Notes under the pieces: generated by a model
Told to the model about the DNA's origin: nothing
What the model saw: the letters and a program-made list of their open reading frames with translations, nothing else
Databases searched by the model: none
In this document: one piece after another, positions 25,320-32,063 of the stretch
How the letters are laid out: each line of letters opens with the position of its first letter
Position numbering within the stretch: the first letter of the stretch is position 1
Assembly (NCBI RefSeq): GCF_001466305.1
Contig: NZ_JWID01000019.1
Coordinates: forward strand, 1 to 32,063
Length of the DNA stretch: 32,063 bases
Origin: Defluviitalea phaphyphila
Lineage (GTDB): Bacteria; Bacillota; Clostridia; Lachnospirales; Defluviitaleaceae
Reading direction: 5' to 3'
Program-made: the position numbers and the translations under genes

Positions 25320-25370
25320 TATTATATGATTAATTCTAATAATTAAATCCTATAAATTAAGAATGAATTT

Positions 25371-25430
25371 CAAAAAGGCTGATGCATAAAAACTTAAATA
25401 GTTTTACAATGCATCACCTTTTCCTTTTTG
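25371..25430 (+). terminator. Large 60-base hairpin after the sdpI-like gene
   Basis: Nested arms are CAAAAAGG (25371-25378) with CCTTTTTG (25423-25430), TGATGCAT with ATGCATCA inside, and AAACT with AGTTT at the tip. It probably ends the plus-strand operon, but it is longer and more layered than the other terminators here. Confidence 0.6.
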
Positions 25431-25465
25431 TATTATAAATAACTATAATCATTAAAAATAAAAAA

Positions 25466-25494
25466 GAGTATTGAAAAACACTCTTTCAATACTC
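25466..25494 (-). terminator. Terminator of the M29 aminopeptidase gene
   Basis: GAGTATTGAAA (25466-25476) and TTTCAATACTC (25484-25494) form a perfect 11-bp stem. On the minus strand it is followed by TTTTT ATTTTTAATG, a proper T tract. It lies 15 bases from the stop codon. Confidence 0.88.
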
Positions 25495-25508
25495 CTTATA
25501 TTTTAAAA

Positions 25509-26738
25509 TTAAAATGCAAAATTCCCTTTTTTAAATATAGGAATTTCTTTTCCATCAAAAGTAGTTCCTATTATTTCTAAATCTCTAGTTCCCACCATAA
25601 AATCTTCATGAACTAAAGAATCATTAGCTCCTTCTTTTTCCAATTCTTCTTTTGTCATTTTTTCTCCTCCCTTAATACAAGGAGAATATGCTTTACCAAT
25701 AGCCAAATGACAAGAAGCATTTTCATCAAATAATGTATTATAAAATATTGTTTTTAAATTGGAAATCGGAGAATCATATGGAACTAAAGCTACTTCTCCT
25801 AGATAATGGGAACCTTCATCAGTTTCTATAAGTTGTTTTAAATTTTCATATCCTTTTTCAGCTGTAAAATCTATAATTCTACCATCTTTAAAAGTTAAAG
25901 AAAAATTTTCTATTAAGTTACCATTATAATTTAAAGGTCTAGAACTTACTACTTTTCCATTTACCCCATCTTTTTTAGGTAAAGTAAACACTTCTTCTGT
26001 AGGCATATTAGCTATAAAAGCTACCCCATCTTTAGTAAATTCTGCTCCTCCAGCCCAAATATGTTTCTCTGGAAGTTCTATTATAAGGTCAGTACCTAAT
26101 TCATTTTTATAATGAAGATATTTAAATCTATTATTATTTAAAAATTCCATTATATTTTTTAACCTATTTTTATGTTCTTCCCATTCACTAACAGGGTCTT
26201 CTTTATCTACACGAACAGTTTTTAATATTGCATCCCATAATTTCTCTACTGCTTCCTCTTCTGATAAATTAGGATATACTTTTTTAGCCCAACCAACAGT
26301 AGGAATAGAACTAACACACCATGCATGTTCATTGTTCATAGTTCTTTCTGTATACTCTTTTAATTCTGTATTTCTAACCTTACTATATTTCGCTATTCTT
26401 TCCGGATTTACATCTTTAAAAATTTCTGGATTTTCAGCATAAATATGTAGAAATGCTGCTCCTTTTTTAGAATAGGATAAATAAAATTCTTTTTGCCAAC
26501 TAGGAAATTCTTCGAAAGCTTCTTCTGGAGCATGAAGATATTTTATTTTAGTGGATTCTTCATCTTTCCAAAATATTTGTACATCCTTTGCTCCTTCCTT
26601 ATAAGCAATTTCTGATACTATTCTTACAAAATAAGCTGTTTCAATAGGAGCTAAGATAACTAAAGTTTGATTTTTTTGTATATTAACTCCTGTTTTCACA
26701 AGAAGTCTTGCATACTTTTTTAATAATTCTGTTTTCAT
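25509..26738 (-). CDS. M29-family aminopeptidase (AmpS/aminopeptidase T type)
   Basis: Cytoplasmic metallo-aminopeptidase of 409 residues, the family's normal length. The expected metal ligands are all present: E249 (MPTEEVFT), E315 (YLGEVALV), H344 (ASCHLAIG), H377 and D379 (VHEDFMVG). The N-terminal domain begins KKYARLLVKTGVNIQKNQTLVI, also typical. It releases N-terminal residues from peptides and fits an amino-acid- or peptide-using anaerobe. The start is supported by AAAGGAGA upstream of ATG. It has its own promoter (26774-26802), though some read-through from the exchanger gene 109 bases upstream is possible since no strong terminator separates them. Confidence 0.95.
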   Translation of the reverse strand: MKTELLKKYARLLVKTGVNIQKNQTLVILAPIETAYFVRIVSEIAYKEGAKDVQIFWKDEESTKIKYLHAPEEAFEEFPSWQKEFYLSYSKKGAAFLHIYAENPEIFKDVNPERIAKYSKVRNTELKEYTERTMNNEHAWCVSSIPTVGWAKKVYPNLSEEEAVEKLWDAILKTVRVDKEDPVSEWEEHKNRLKNIMEFLNNNRFKYLHYKNELGTDLIIELPEKHIWAGGAEFTKDGVAFIANMPTEEVFTLPKKDGVNGKVVSSRPLNYNGNLIENFSLTFKDGRIIDFTAEKGYENLKQLIETDEGSHYLGEVALVPYDSPISNLKTIFYNTLFDENASCHLAIGKAYSPCIKGGEKMTKEELEKEGANDSLVHEDFMVGTRDLEIIGTTFDGKEIPIFKKGNFAF

Positions 26739-26773
26739 ATTTGTCTCCTTTCATTATGTCTACTGATATTATA

Positions 26774-26802
26774 AATATATACCTTTATTTTTAAATAATC
26801 AA
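26774..26802 (-). promoter_or_regulatory. Promoter of the M29 aminopeptidase gene
   Basis: On the minus strand TTGATT (26797-26802) and TATATT (26774-26779) are 17 bases apart, about 35 bases from the ATG. Confidence 0.5.
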
Positions 26803-26846
26803 GTTATAGTATACTCTTTTTAATTTTAATTATTCTCATACTAATT

Positions 26847-27788
26847 TTATTTTAATGCCCATCCAATAATATATACAAAATACATCATCAAAAATGTTGC
26901 TCCTTCTCCTCGAGATATTCTTTTACCTGTTAAAGAAAATATAAGTAATATAACTGTTATTATTATAGAAATAATAATATCTCCTATAAAGTTCATTTGA
27001 AAAGGTATTGTGGAAATTAAAGAAGTTGTACCTAACACAAATAAAATATTAAATATATTACTTCCTACTATATTTCCAATGGCTATATCATCTTGTTTCT
27101 TTAAAGCTGCTGTAATAGATGTAACTAATTCAGGTAGCGATGTACCTAAAGAAACTATAGTAAGTCCAATAAATCTTTTACTAAGTCCAATCATTTCTGC
27201 AATATCAACACTAGCATTTACAGTAATTTCACTTCCAACTACTACTGATATAAGTCCTAAAACAGTCATTAAAATACTTACTAAAAGATTATTATTTAAT
27301 TCATCGGATTTTTCTACTATGTCCATATCTATAAGTTCTTTGTTCCCTTTTTTACTTAATTTAAATAAATATCTGATAAAAATAAGGAAGAAAATCCAAA
27401 ATACAACTCCATCTGAAAAAGCTAACTGACCTTTCATAGCAAGAGCTAACAATAAAATAGTACTTAAAATTACAAAAGGTATTTCCATTTTAATAGTAGT
27501 ATCCTTTACTTTTAAAGGCATAATAATTGAAGTAATAGCAATAATAAATACAATATTAAATATATTACTTCCTATAACATTTCCTATTGCAATATCTGTA
27601 CTGCCATTTATAGCTGCTGCTATACTAACCGCTGCTTCTGGAGCACTTGTTCCAAAAGATACAATAGTAAGTCCTATAACAATAGGAGGAATATTAAATT
27701 TTTTTGCTATTCTAACAGCTCCCTCAACAAACCAGTCTGCCCCTTTAACTAAGATAAAAAAGCCTAATATCAATAATAAAAACGACAT
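26847..27788 (-). CDS. Calcium/sodium antiporter (CaxA/YrbG family)
   Basis: Inner-membrane cation exchanger of about 313 residues with two inverted halves of five helices. Both alpha-repeats are plain: GTSAPEAAVSIAAA with GNVIGSNIFN in the first half and GTSLPELVTSITAA with GNIVGSNIFN in the second, which form the ion sites. A longer frame starts at 27833, but the ATG at 27788 (MSFLLLILG) is preceded by AAGGAGATG and begins right at the first helix, so it is preferred. It is read from a promoter at 27871-27899. It probably exports calcium in exchange for sodium or protons; the coupling ion is not readable from sequence. Confidence 0.93.
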   Translation of the reverse strand: MSFLLLILGFFILVKGADWFVEGAVRIAKKFNIPPIVIGLTIVSFGTSAPEAAVSIAAAINGSTDIAIGNVIGSNIFNIVFIIAITSIIMPLKVKDTTIKMEIPFVILSTILLLALAMKGQLAFSDGVVFWIFFLIFIRYLFKLSKKGNKELIDMDIVEKSDELNNNLLVSILMTVLGLISVVVGSEITVNASVDIAEMIGLSKRFIGLTIVSLGTSLPELVTSITAALKKQDDIAIGNIVGSNIFNILFVLGTTSLISTIPFQMNFIGDIIISIIITVILLIFSLTGKRISRGEGATFLMMYFVYIIGWALK

Positions 27789-27870
27789 GATTTTAACATC
27801 TCCTTGTGTATAGACCTTTTCTCTATTAATCATAGTTTTTTATAACTTATTTCATAGACTACAGGTATTT

Positions 27871-27899
27871 ATTTTACACTAATTTCGATATGTTTTCAA
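27871..27899 (-). promoter_or_regulatory. Promoter of the antiporter gene
   Basis: On the minus strand TTGAAA (27894-27899) and TAAAAT (27871-27876) are 17 bases apart. The resulting leader is about 75 bases. Confidence 0.55.
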
Positions 27900-28026
27900 T
27901 TATTAAACATAACAAAAAATTTTATTTTTTAGAAATTACTTTTATCAAAATTTTTTATTAAAAAATAATTTTATATAAAACTATTTACCAAAAAATTATT
28001 TAAAATATATAATTATAAATATTATA

Positions 28027-28055
28027 TTGCAATTCTTTAAAATTTTATGTATATT
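28027..28055 (+). promoter_or_regulatory. Promoter of the chromate transporter pair
   Basis: TTGCAA (28027-28032) and TATATT (28050-28055) are 17 bases apart, with TG next to the -10, about 50 bases from the ATG at 28107. Confidence 0.5.
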
Positions 28056-28106
28056 TATAAGGGCTAATATCATTTATAAAGACTAAAATTAAGGAGATAA
28101 CAAATA

Positions 28107-28652
28107 ATGAAAACTCTTTTAGATTTATTTTTTATTTTTGCTCGTATTGGTGGATTTACTTTTGGTGGTGGGTATGCCATGCTCCCTATTATTCAAAAAG
28201 AAATTGTAGAAAAAAGACATTGGGCTACGGAAAGTGAAATACTAGACTATTACGCCATAGGACAATGTACTCCTGGAATTATTGCTATTAATACTTCAAC
28301 TTTTATAGGTTATAAGAAAAAAGGCATTCTTGGAGCAATCTTTGCTACTCTTGGAATGGTAACTCCTTCTTTAATTATAATAACTACTATAGCTATATTT
28401 TTTAAACATTTTCAAGAATATCAAATTGTCCAACATGCTTTAGGAGGCATTAGAGTTGTTGTAGTTGCTTTAATCACTAGTACAATAATTAAAATGTGGA
28501 AAAAATCTGTAAAGAATTGGATAGGAATTTTATTTTTTATTATTTCATTTATTTTAATTTCTTTAACTTCAATATCTCCTGTTATCATAATTATTATATT
28601 TGGTATGACAGGAAACTTTATAAATCTTAATAAAAGGATAGATGAAAAATGA
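28107..28652 (+). CDS. chrA: Half-size chromate transporter (CHR family), subunit 1
   Basis: Membrane protein of 181 residues, one CHR domain instead of the two fused in full-length ChrA. Signatures: IGGFTFGGGYAMLPIIQKEIV near residue 12, YAIGQCTPGIIAINTSTFIGY, and a repeated GGIRVVVVALI. The start has AAGGAGA upstream. Its stop codon overlaps the next ATG (ATGA at 28649-28652), so the pair is translated together and probably forms a heterodimer with opposite membrane topology. Known members export chromate; in anaerobes without chromate exposure the true substrate may be another oxyanion. Confidence 0.93.
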   Translation: MKTLLDLFFIFARIGGFTFGGGYAMLPIIQKEIVEKRHWATESEILDYYAIGQCTPGIIAINTSTFIGYKKKGILGAIFATLGMVTPSLIIITTIAIFFKHFQEYQIVQHALGGIRVVVVALITSTIIKMWKKSVKNWIGILFFIISFILISLTSISPVIIIIIFGMTGNFINLNKRIDEK

Positions 28653-29212
28653 TGTATTTATTACTGTTTGTTGAATTTTTTAAAATTGGCCTATTTTCTA
28701 TTGGAGGAGGTCTAGCAACTTTCCCTTTTCTTCAAGATTTAGCCCAAAGATATGATTGGATGACGGCTCATGACTTATTAGATATGATTGCTATATCAGA
28801 GTCTACACCAGGGCCTATTGGAATTAATACTGCAACTTTCGTAGGCTATCAATGTGGTGGAATTTTAGGAGGAATTATTGCTACCTTAGGAATAATTTCA
28901 CCATCAATTATCATTATTGTATTAGTTGCTCATTATTATATGAAATTTAGCGAACAAACTATTGTAAGAAGCACCCTTGATGGAATTCGTCCTGCTGTTG
29001 TAGGTCTTATTGGAGCTGCTGGTTTTGAAGTGGCAAAAGTTTCTTTATTAAATATAAATAAATTTCTTCAATCTAATAACTTTTTTGAACTATTTAATTT
29101 TAAATCAATACTCTTATTTATTATTATGCTATACCTTATTTTTAAATATAAAAAACATCCTATATTGTATATTATAGCTTCGGGTATTATAGGAATTATA
29201 TTAAAATATTAA
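28649..29212 (+). CDS. chrA: Half-size chromate transporter (CHR family), subunit 2
   Basis: Partner of the preceding gene, 187 residues, same CHR fold: KIGLFSIGGGLATFPFLQDLA, IAISESTPGPIGINTATFVGY and LDGIRPAVVGLIGAAGFEV. Comparison of the two halves shows the shared FGGG/IGGG and TPGxIxINTxTFxGY motifs, but they are otherwise clearly different, as expected for obligate paired subunits rather than a recent duplication. It overlaps the first gene by four bases. The C-terminal helix ends in a short basic segment. It is followed immediately by a bidirectional terminator. Confidence 0.93.
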   Translation: MMYLLLFVEFFKIGLFSIGGGLATFPFLQDLAQRYDWMTAHDLLDMIAISESTPGPIGINTATFVGYQCGGILGGIIATLGIISPSIIIIVLVAHYYMKFSEQTIVRSTLDGIRPAVVGLIGAAGFEVAKVSLLNINKFLQSNNFFELFNFKSILLFIIMLYLIFKYKKHPILYIIASGIIGIILKY

Positions 29213-29237
29213 AAAAAGAGGATAACCCTCTTTTTTT
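29211..29237. terminator. Bidirectional terminator between chrA and uxaC
   Basis: A7-GAGG (29211-29221) and CCTC-T7 (29227-29237) pair perfectly around ATAAC. It serves the plus-strand transporter genes and the minus-strand uxaC. Confidence 0.9.
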
Positions 29238-29248
29238 TAATATTTTAC

Positions 29249-30649
29249 TTACATATTAAAATATTTTTTTGCATTATTAAAACTGATATTTTGAACAATT
29301 TCCCCTAATAAATTCATATCATTAGGAAATTCGCCATTTTCAACCCAACTTCCAATTAAATTACATAATATTCTTCTAAAATATTCATGCCTTGAATACG
29401 ACAAAAAACTTCTTGAATCCGTAAGCATGCCAATAAATCTACTTAATAATCCTAAGTTTGCTAAAGCTTTCATCTGCTCTTCCATGCCATCTCTTTGATC
29501 ATTAAACCACCAAGCTGAACCAAATTGAATTTTACCTGGTATTCCATCCCCCTGAAAATTCCCTAACATAGCAGCTAATACATAATTATCCTTTGGATTT
29601 AAAGTATATAATATAGTTTTTGGAAGACTATTTTTTTTATCTAACGAATCTAGAAATCTAGATAATGGATAAGCAATACTTAAATCATTTATAGAATCAA
29701 ATCCAGCATCTGCCCCTAATCTTTTAAACATACGAGTATTATTATTACGCATAGCCCCTATATGTAGCTGCATTGTCCATCCTAATTTTGCAAATTTTCT
29801 TCCAAAAAATTTCATAATAGCTGTTTTATACTTTTCTTCTTCTTCTAAAGTAATTTTTTCTCCTTTCAACCTCTTTATAAAAATTTTTGATATTTCTTCT
29901 TTAGAAGCTTCACGATAAGGAACATATTCCAAGGAATGATCTGATAATCTACATCCTTCTTCATGAAAAAATTTAATTCTTTCTTCTAATGCTAATAAAA
30001 ACTCATCATAATTATTAATGTTTCTATTACATATTTTTCCTAATTTTTTTACCCATTCTGCAAATGTATCTTTTTCAATATTCACTCCTTTATCCGGTCT
30101 TAAGGTTGGAAGAACTTTAGTTTTTATTTTCCCTTCTTCTCTTATAAGTTTATGATATTTTAAATCATCTATTGCATCATCAGTAGTACAAATATATGCA
30201 ACATTAGCTCTTTTAATCAAGTCACGTACTCTAAAATTTTCTTGACTAAGTTTTTCATTAGTTTCTTTCCAAATCTTATCCACCGTTTTTTCACTTAATA
30301 AATCATATATTCCAAAAAATCTTTGTAATTCTAAATGTGTCCAATGATAAAGAGGATTTCCTATAGTATAAGGTATTGTTTTTGCCCAAGCTTTAAACTT
30401 TTCATAATCACTAGCATTTCCTGTTATATATTCTTCATCTATTCCATTAAAACGCATAGCTCTCCATTTATAATGGTCTCCATACAACCAAATCTCTGTT
30501 ATATTTTTGAACTGTTTATTTTCCCAAATTTCTTTAGGGTTAATGTGACAGTGATAATCATAAATAGGCATCTTTTTTGCATAATTATGGTAAAGCTTTA
30601 CTGCCGTTTCGTTTTGAAGCATAAAATTTTCATCTAAAAATTTTTTCAT
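29249..30649 (-). CDS. uxaC: Uronate (glucuronate) isomerase
   Basis: Amidohydrolase-fold enzyme of 466 residues that converts D-glucuronate to D-fructuronate or D-galacturonate to D-tagaturonate. Seen are the metal-binding YDYHCHINPKEI (H33, H35) at the N-terminus, the family motif GNPLYHWTHLELQRFFGI, the middle LRPDKG, WTMQLHIGAMRNNNTRMF, GSAWWFNDQRDGM and LTDSRSFLSYSRHEYFRRI. The length is normal. The start is supported by GAGAGGAAAA upstream of ATG. No other uronate-pathway gene (uxuA, uxuB, kdgK, kdgA) or transporter is in the window, so it stands alone beside a cell-wall gene; the rest must lie elsewhere or the substrate differs. Confidence 0.96.
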   Translation of the reverse strand: MKKFLDENFMLQNETAVKLYHNYAKKMPIYDYHCHINPKEIWENKQFKNITEIWLYGDHYKWRAMRFNGIDEEYITGNASDYEKFKAWAKTIPYTIGNPLYHWTHLELQRFFGIYDLLSEKTVDKIWKETNEKLSQENFRVRDLIKRANVAYICTTDDAIDDLKYHKLIREEGKIKTKVLPTLRPDKGVNIEKDTFAEWVKKLGKICNRNINNYDEFLLALEERIKFFHEEGCRLSDHSLEYVPYREASKEEISKIFIKRLKGEKITLEEEEKYKTAIMKFFGRKFAKLGWTMQLHIGAMRNNNTRMFKRLGADAGFDSINDLSIAYPLSRFLDSLDKKNSLPKTILYTLNPKDNYVLAAMLGNFQGDGIPGKIQFGSAWWFNDQRDGMEEQMKALANLGLLSRFIGMLTDSRSFLSYSRHEYFRRILCNLIGSWVENGEFPNDMNLLGEIVQNISFNNAKKYFNM

Positions 30650-30723
30650 CAGATTTTCCTCTCTATTTTTAAATACAACTTACATAAAATTTTATTTATT
30701 TATATTTTTTATAAATATATTCT

Positions 30724-31992
30724 TTACCTTAAATGAAATCCTCTTGACCTTCTTTTCTTTTTTATAATATTAATAATTGTAAATAAAATACATAATCCTA
30801 AAATACTTCCAATCCAATAAGGAATTGCCTTTAAAGAAAATATTACATCCCATATTGTTCTTTTTTCAATACTATATTTTGCTTTTAAATCAATAGTTTT
30901 TAGTACTTCTCCATCTAAAATAAAACTTATTTTACCTACTTCATCTCCCTGTGTAATAGGAGCTATTAAAGGTTCTTGATTCCACGTAATTTTACTCTCT
31001 ATCCGAGAAATATCATCTTTATTAAATAAATCTATAAATTCTTCTTCAACTGTAACTTCTAATTCATCTGGCCCTTTAGGAGAAGCCTTATCAACATATG
31101 TTTTTCCAACTACTTCGTCTTTTTCTACTACTTGATAAAATTCAAAATTATCAAACCCATAATCAAATAATGTTTTTGCTTCCTCCCAACGCATATCTTT
31201 AGGACTATTTAGCAGTACAGCAATTAAACTTATGCCATCTTTTTGCGCAGAAGCTACAAGACATTCCCCAGCTTCATCTGTAAAACCTGTCTTAACTCCA
31301 GTTGCATAAGGATAATAGGTATTACTGTATTTAGGATTAAGCAACAAATTTCTATTTTGAAAATATAATTCTCGATCATTTGGATTATTTTCATCTCCTA
31401 TTTGAGCTGATGACATTTTTACAATTTCCCTAAACGTTTCATTCTTTAAAGCTTCTTTAGTAATTAAAGCTAAATCATAAGCTGTTGTATAATGATTTTC
31501 ATCATGATAACCATGAGGATTAACAAAATGAGAATTAGTTAATCCTATTTCTTCTGCTTTATTATTCATTAAAATAGCAAATTGAGCTATAGCTTCATCA
31601 ATATTTAAATTTTCATTTCCTGTAACTTTTTTTGCTACTTCTGAAGCAATAACAAATGCTGAATCATTTCCTGAAGGTAGTAATAATGATATAAGTAAAT
31701 CTTTGACGTTTATTTCATCCCCAGGATTATGCCCTGCTTTGCTAGCATCTAAAGGAACAGAATACACTTCATTTCCTATTTTTATAGTTTGATTTAAATC
31801 TAAATTTTCTAAAGCTATTAATGCTGTTAATATTTTTGTTGTACTTGCCGGATACATTTTTTTATCACTATTTTTTTCATAAAGTATTTTCCCTGTATTT
31901 TCTTCTATTAAAATAACAGCTTCTGATTGTATTGATAAATCAATATCCTCTGCTTTAACATAAGAAATATTTGTAAATGGTTCGTTGTAAAA
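30724..31992 (-). CDS. dacF: D-alanyl-D-alanine carboxypeptidase (DacF-type), 5' end unresolved
   Basis: Penicillin-binding protein of peptidase family S11 that trims the pentapeptide of peptidoglycan. The serine site is YPASTTKILTAL (S, K of SxxK), then PSGN (SxN) and GVKTG (KTG). A C-terminal PBP5-like beta domain and a final membrane helix with a basic tail (IIKKKRRSR) follow. The first ATG in frame (31857) lies at the active site and cannot be the true start, because 45 codons upstream are clearly family sequence (AVILIEENTGKILYEKNSD). The frame then meets a TAA at 31993-31995 before any ATG. A hydrophobic stretch ending FLSVAFNF lies upstream in the next frame, so one missing base near 31985 would rebuild a signal peptide. 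Call is firm for the enzyme, not for its start. Confidence 0.85.
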   Translation of the reverse strand, partial: FYNEPFTNISYVKAEDIDLSIQSEAVILIEENTGKILYEKNSDKKMYPASTTKILTALIALENLDLNQTIKIGNEVYSVPLDASKAGHNPGDEINVKDLLISLLLPSGNDSAFVIASEVAKKVTGNENLNIDEAIAQFAILMNNKAEEIGLTNSHFVNPHGYHDENHYTTAYDLALITKEALKNETFREIVKMSSAQIGDENNPNDRELYFQNRNLLLNPKYSNTYYPYATGVKTGFTDEAGECLVASAQKDGISLIAVLLNSPKDMRWEEAKTLFDYGFDNFEFYQVVEKDEVVGKTYVDKASPKGPDELEVTVEEEFIDLFNKDDISRIESKITWNQEPLIAPITQGDEVGKISFILDGEVLKTIDLKAKYSIEKRTIWDVIFSLKAIPYWIGSILGLCILFTIINIIKKKRRSRGFHLR

Positions 31993-32028
31993 TTAAATGC
32001 AACAGATAAAAAAATATAAAAAAAATAA

Positions 32029-32059
32029 TTGACAACCATAGTGAGAAATCATGTATGAT
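32029..32059 (+). promoter_or_regulatory. Possible promoter reading out of the right edge
   Basis: A perfect TTGACA (32029-32034), preceded by an A-rich stretch, faces TATGAT (32054-32059), but the 19-base spacing is long. It would drive a plus-strand gene beyond the window, divergent from dacF. Confidence 0.3.
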
Positions 32060-32063
32060 TTAG

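Noticed and set aside
26803-26846. Terminator between the antiporter and the aminopeptidase genes
   Set aside because: Only a long-range AGTAT/ATACT pairing is visible, with no compact stem or adjoining T tract.
27010-27429. Open frame of 139 codons on the plus strand
   Set aside because: It is antisense to the antiporter gene, whose alpha-repeats fix the real frame on the minus strand.

Overview
The window is a very AT-rich stretch of chromosome from a low-GC Firmicute, most likely an anaerobic, endospore-forming Clostridia/Tissierellia-type bacterium. Indicators are the codon usage, the strong GGAGG-type ribosome binding sites, clostridial-style genes (DegV, a DUF1292 protein, a histidinol-phosphatase of the PHP family, a short QueG, meso-diaminopimelate dehydrogenase, an M29 aminopeptidase, half-size chromate transporters) and two genes with a sporulation flavour (a SpoVB/MurJ-type flippase and a BofC-like protein). 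I see no rRNA, tRNA, CRISPR array, prophage or recognisable insertion sequence. Most of it reads as ordinary core and housekeeping chromosome in short operons separated by clear hairpin terminators.

Layout, left half. Positions 69-2125 (-) carry an HI0933-family flavoprotein and a DegV protein in one operon with a good promoter at 2154-2181. A secreted LysM-CAP protein (2331-2945, +) and a DUF1292 protein (2971-3312, -) converge on one perfect bidirectional terminator. A lone PHP phosphatase (3472-4275, +) follows. Positions 4320-7192 (-) hold two more flavoproteins, one of them interrupted by a one-base frameshift at an A7 tract. Positions 7280-11455 (-) form a typA - lipid-flippase - bofC-like operon. 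A small atypical cis-prenyltransferase (11822-12442, +) and a ClpE-type unfoldase (13228-15516, +) flank a 785-base gene-free stretch.

Layout, right half. queG (15595-16491), ddh (16671-17657) and a DUF3006/metallo-beta-lactamase pair (17959-19058) are on the minus strand. A three-gene plus-strand operon (19340-23865) encodes a MacB-like ATPase, a large membrane-anchored beta-sandwich protein and a FtsX-type permease. Then come an SdpR/SdpI-like regulator-immunity pair with a visible operator (24413-25319, +), an M29 aminopeptidase and a Na+/Ca2+ exchanger (25509-27788, -), a two-subunit chromate transporter (28107-29212, +), a lone uronate isomerase (29249-30649, -) and a DacF-type D,D-carboxypeptidase whose 5' end is broken or mis-assembled (30724 to about 31992, -).

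The points most worth a second look are the ABC trio with its large extracellular component, the short non-canonical cis-prenyltransferase, two coding breaks that each look like one missing base in a homopolymer (flavoprotein at 5110-5116, carboxypeptidase near 31985), a DegV that has lost its C-terminal tail at the window edge, a near-identical 21-base block over the -10 regions of typA and queG, and stop codons that repeatedly lie inside terminator stems. I did not find a system I would confidently call new.
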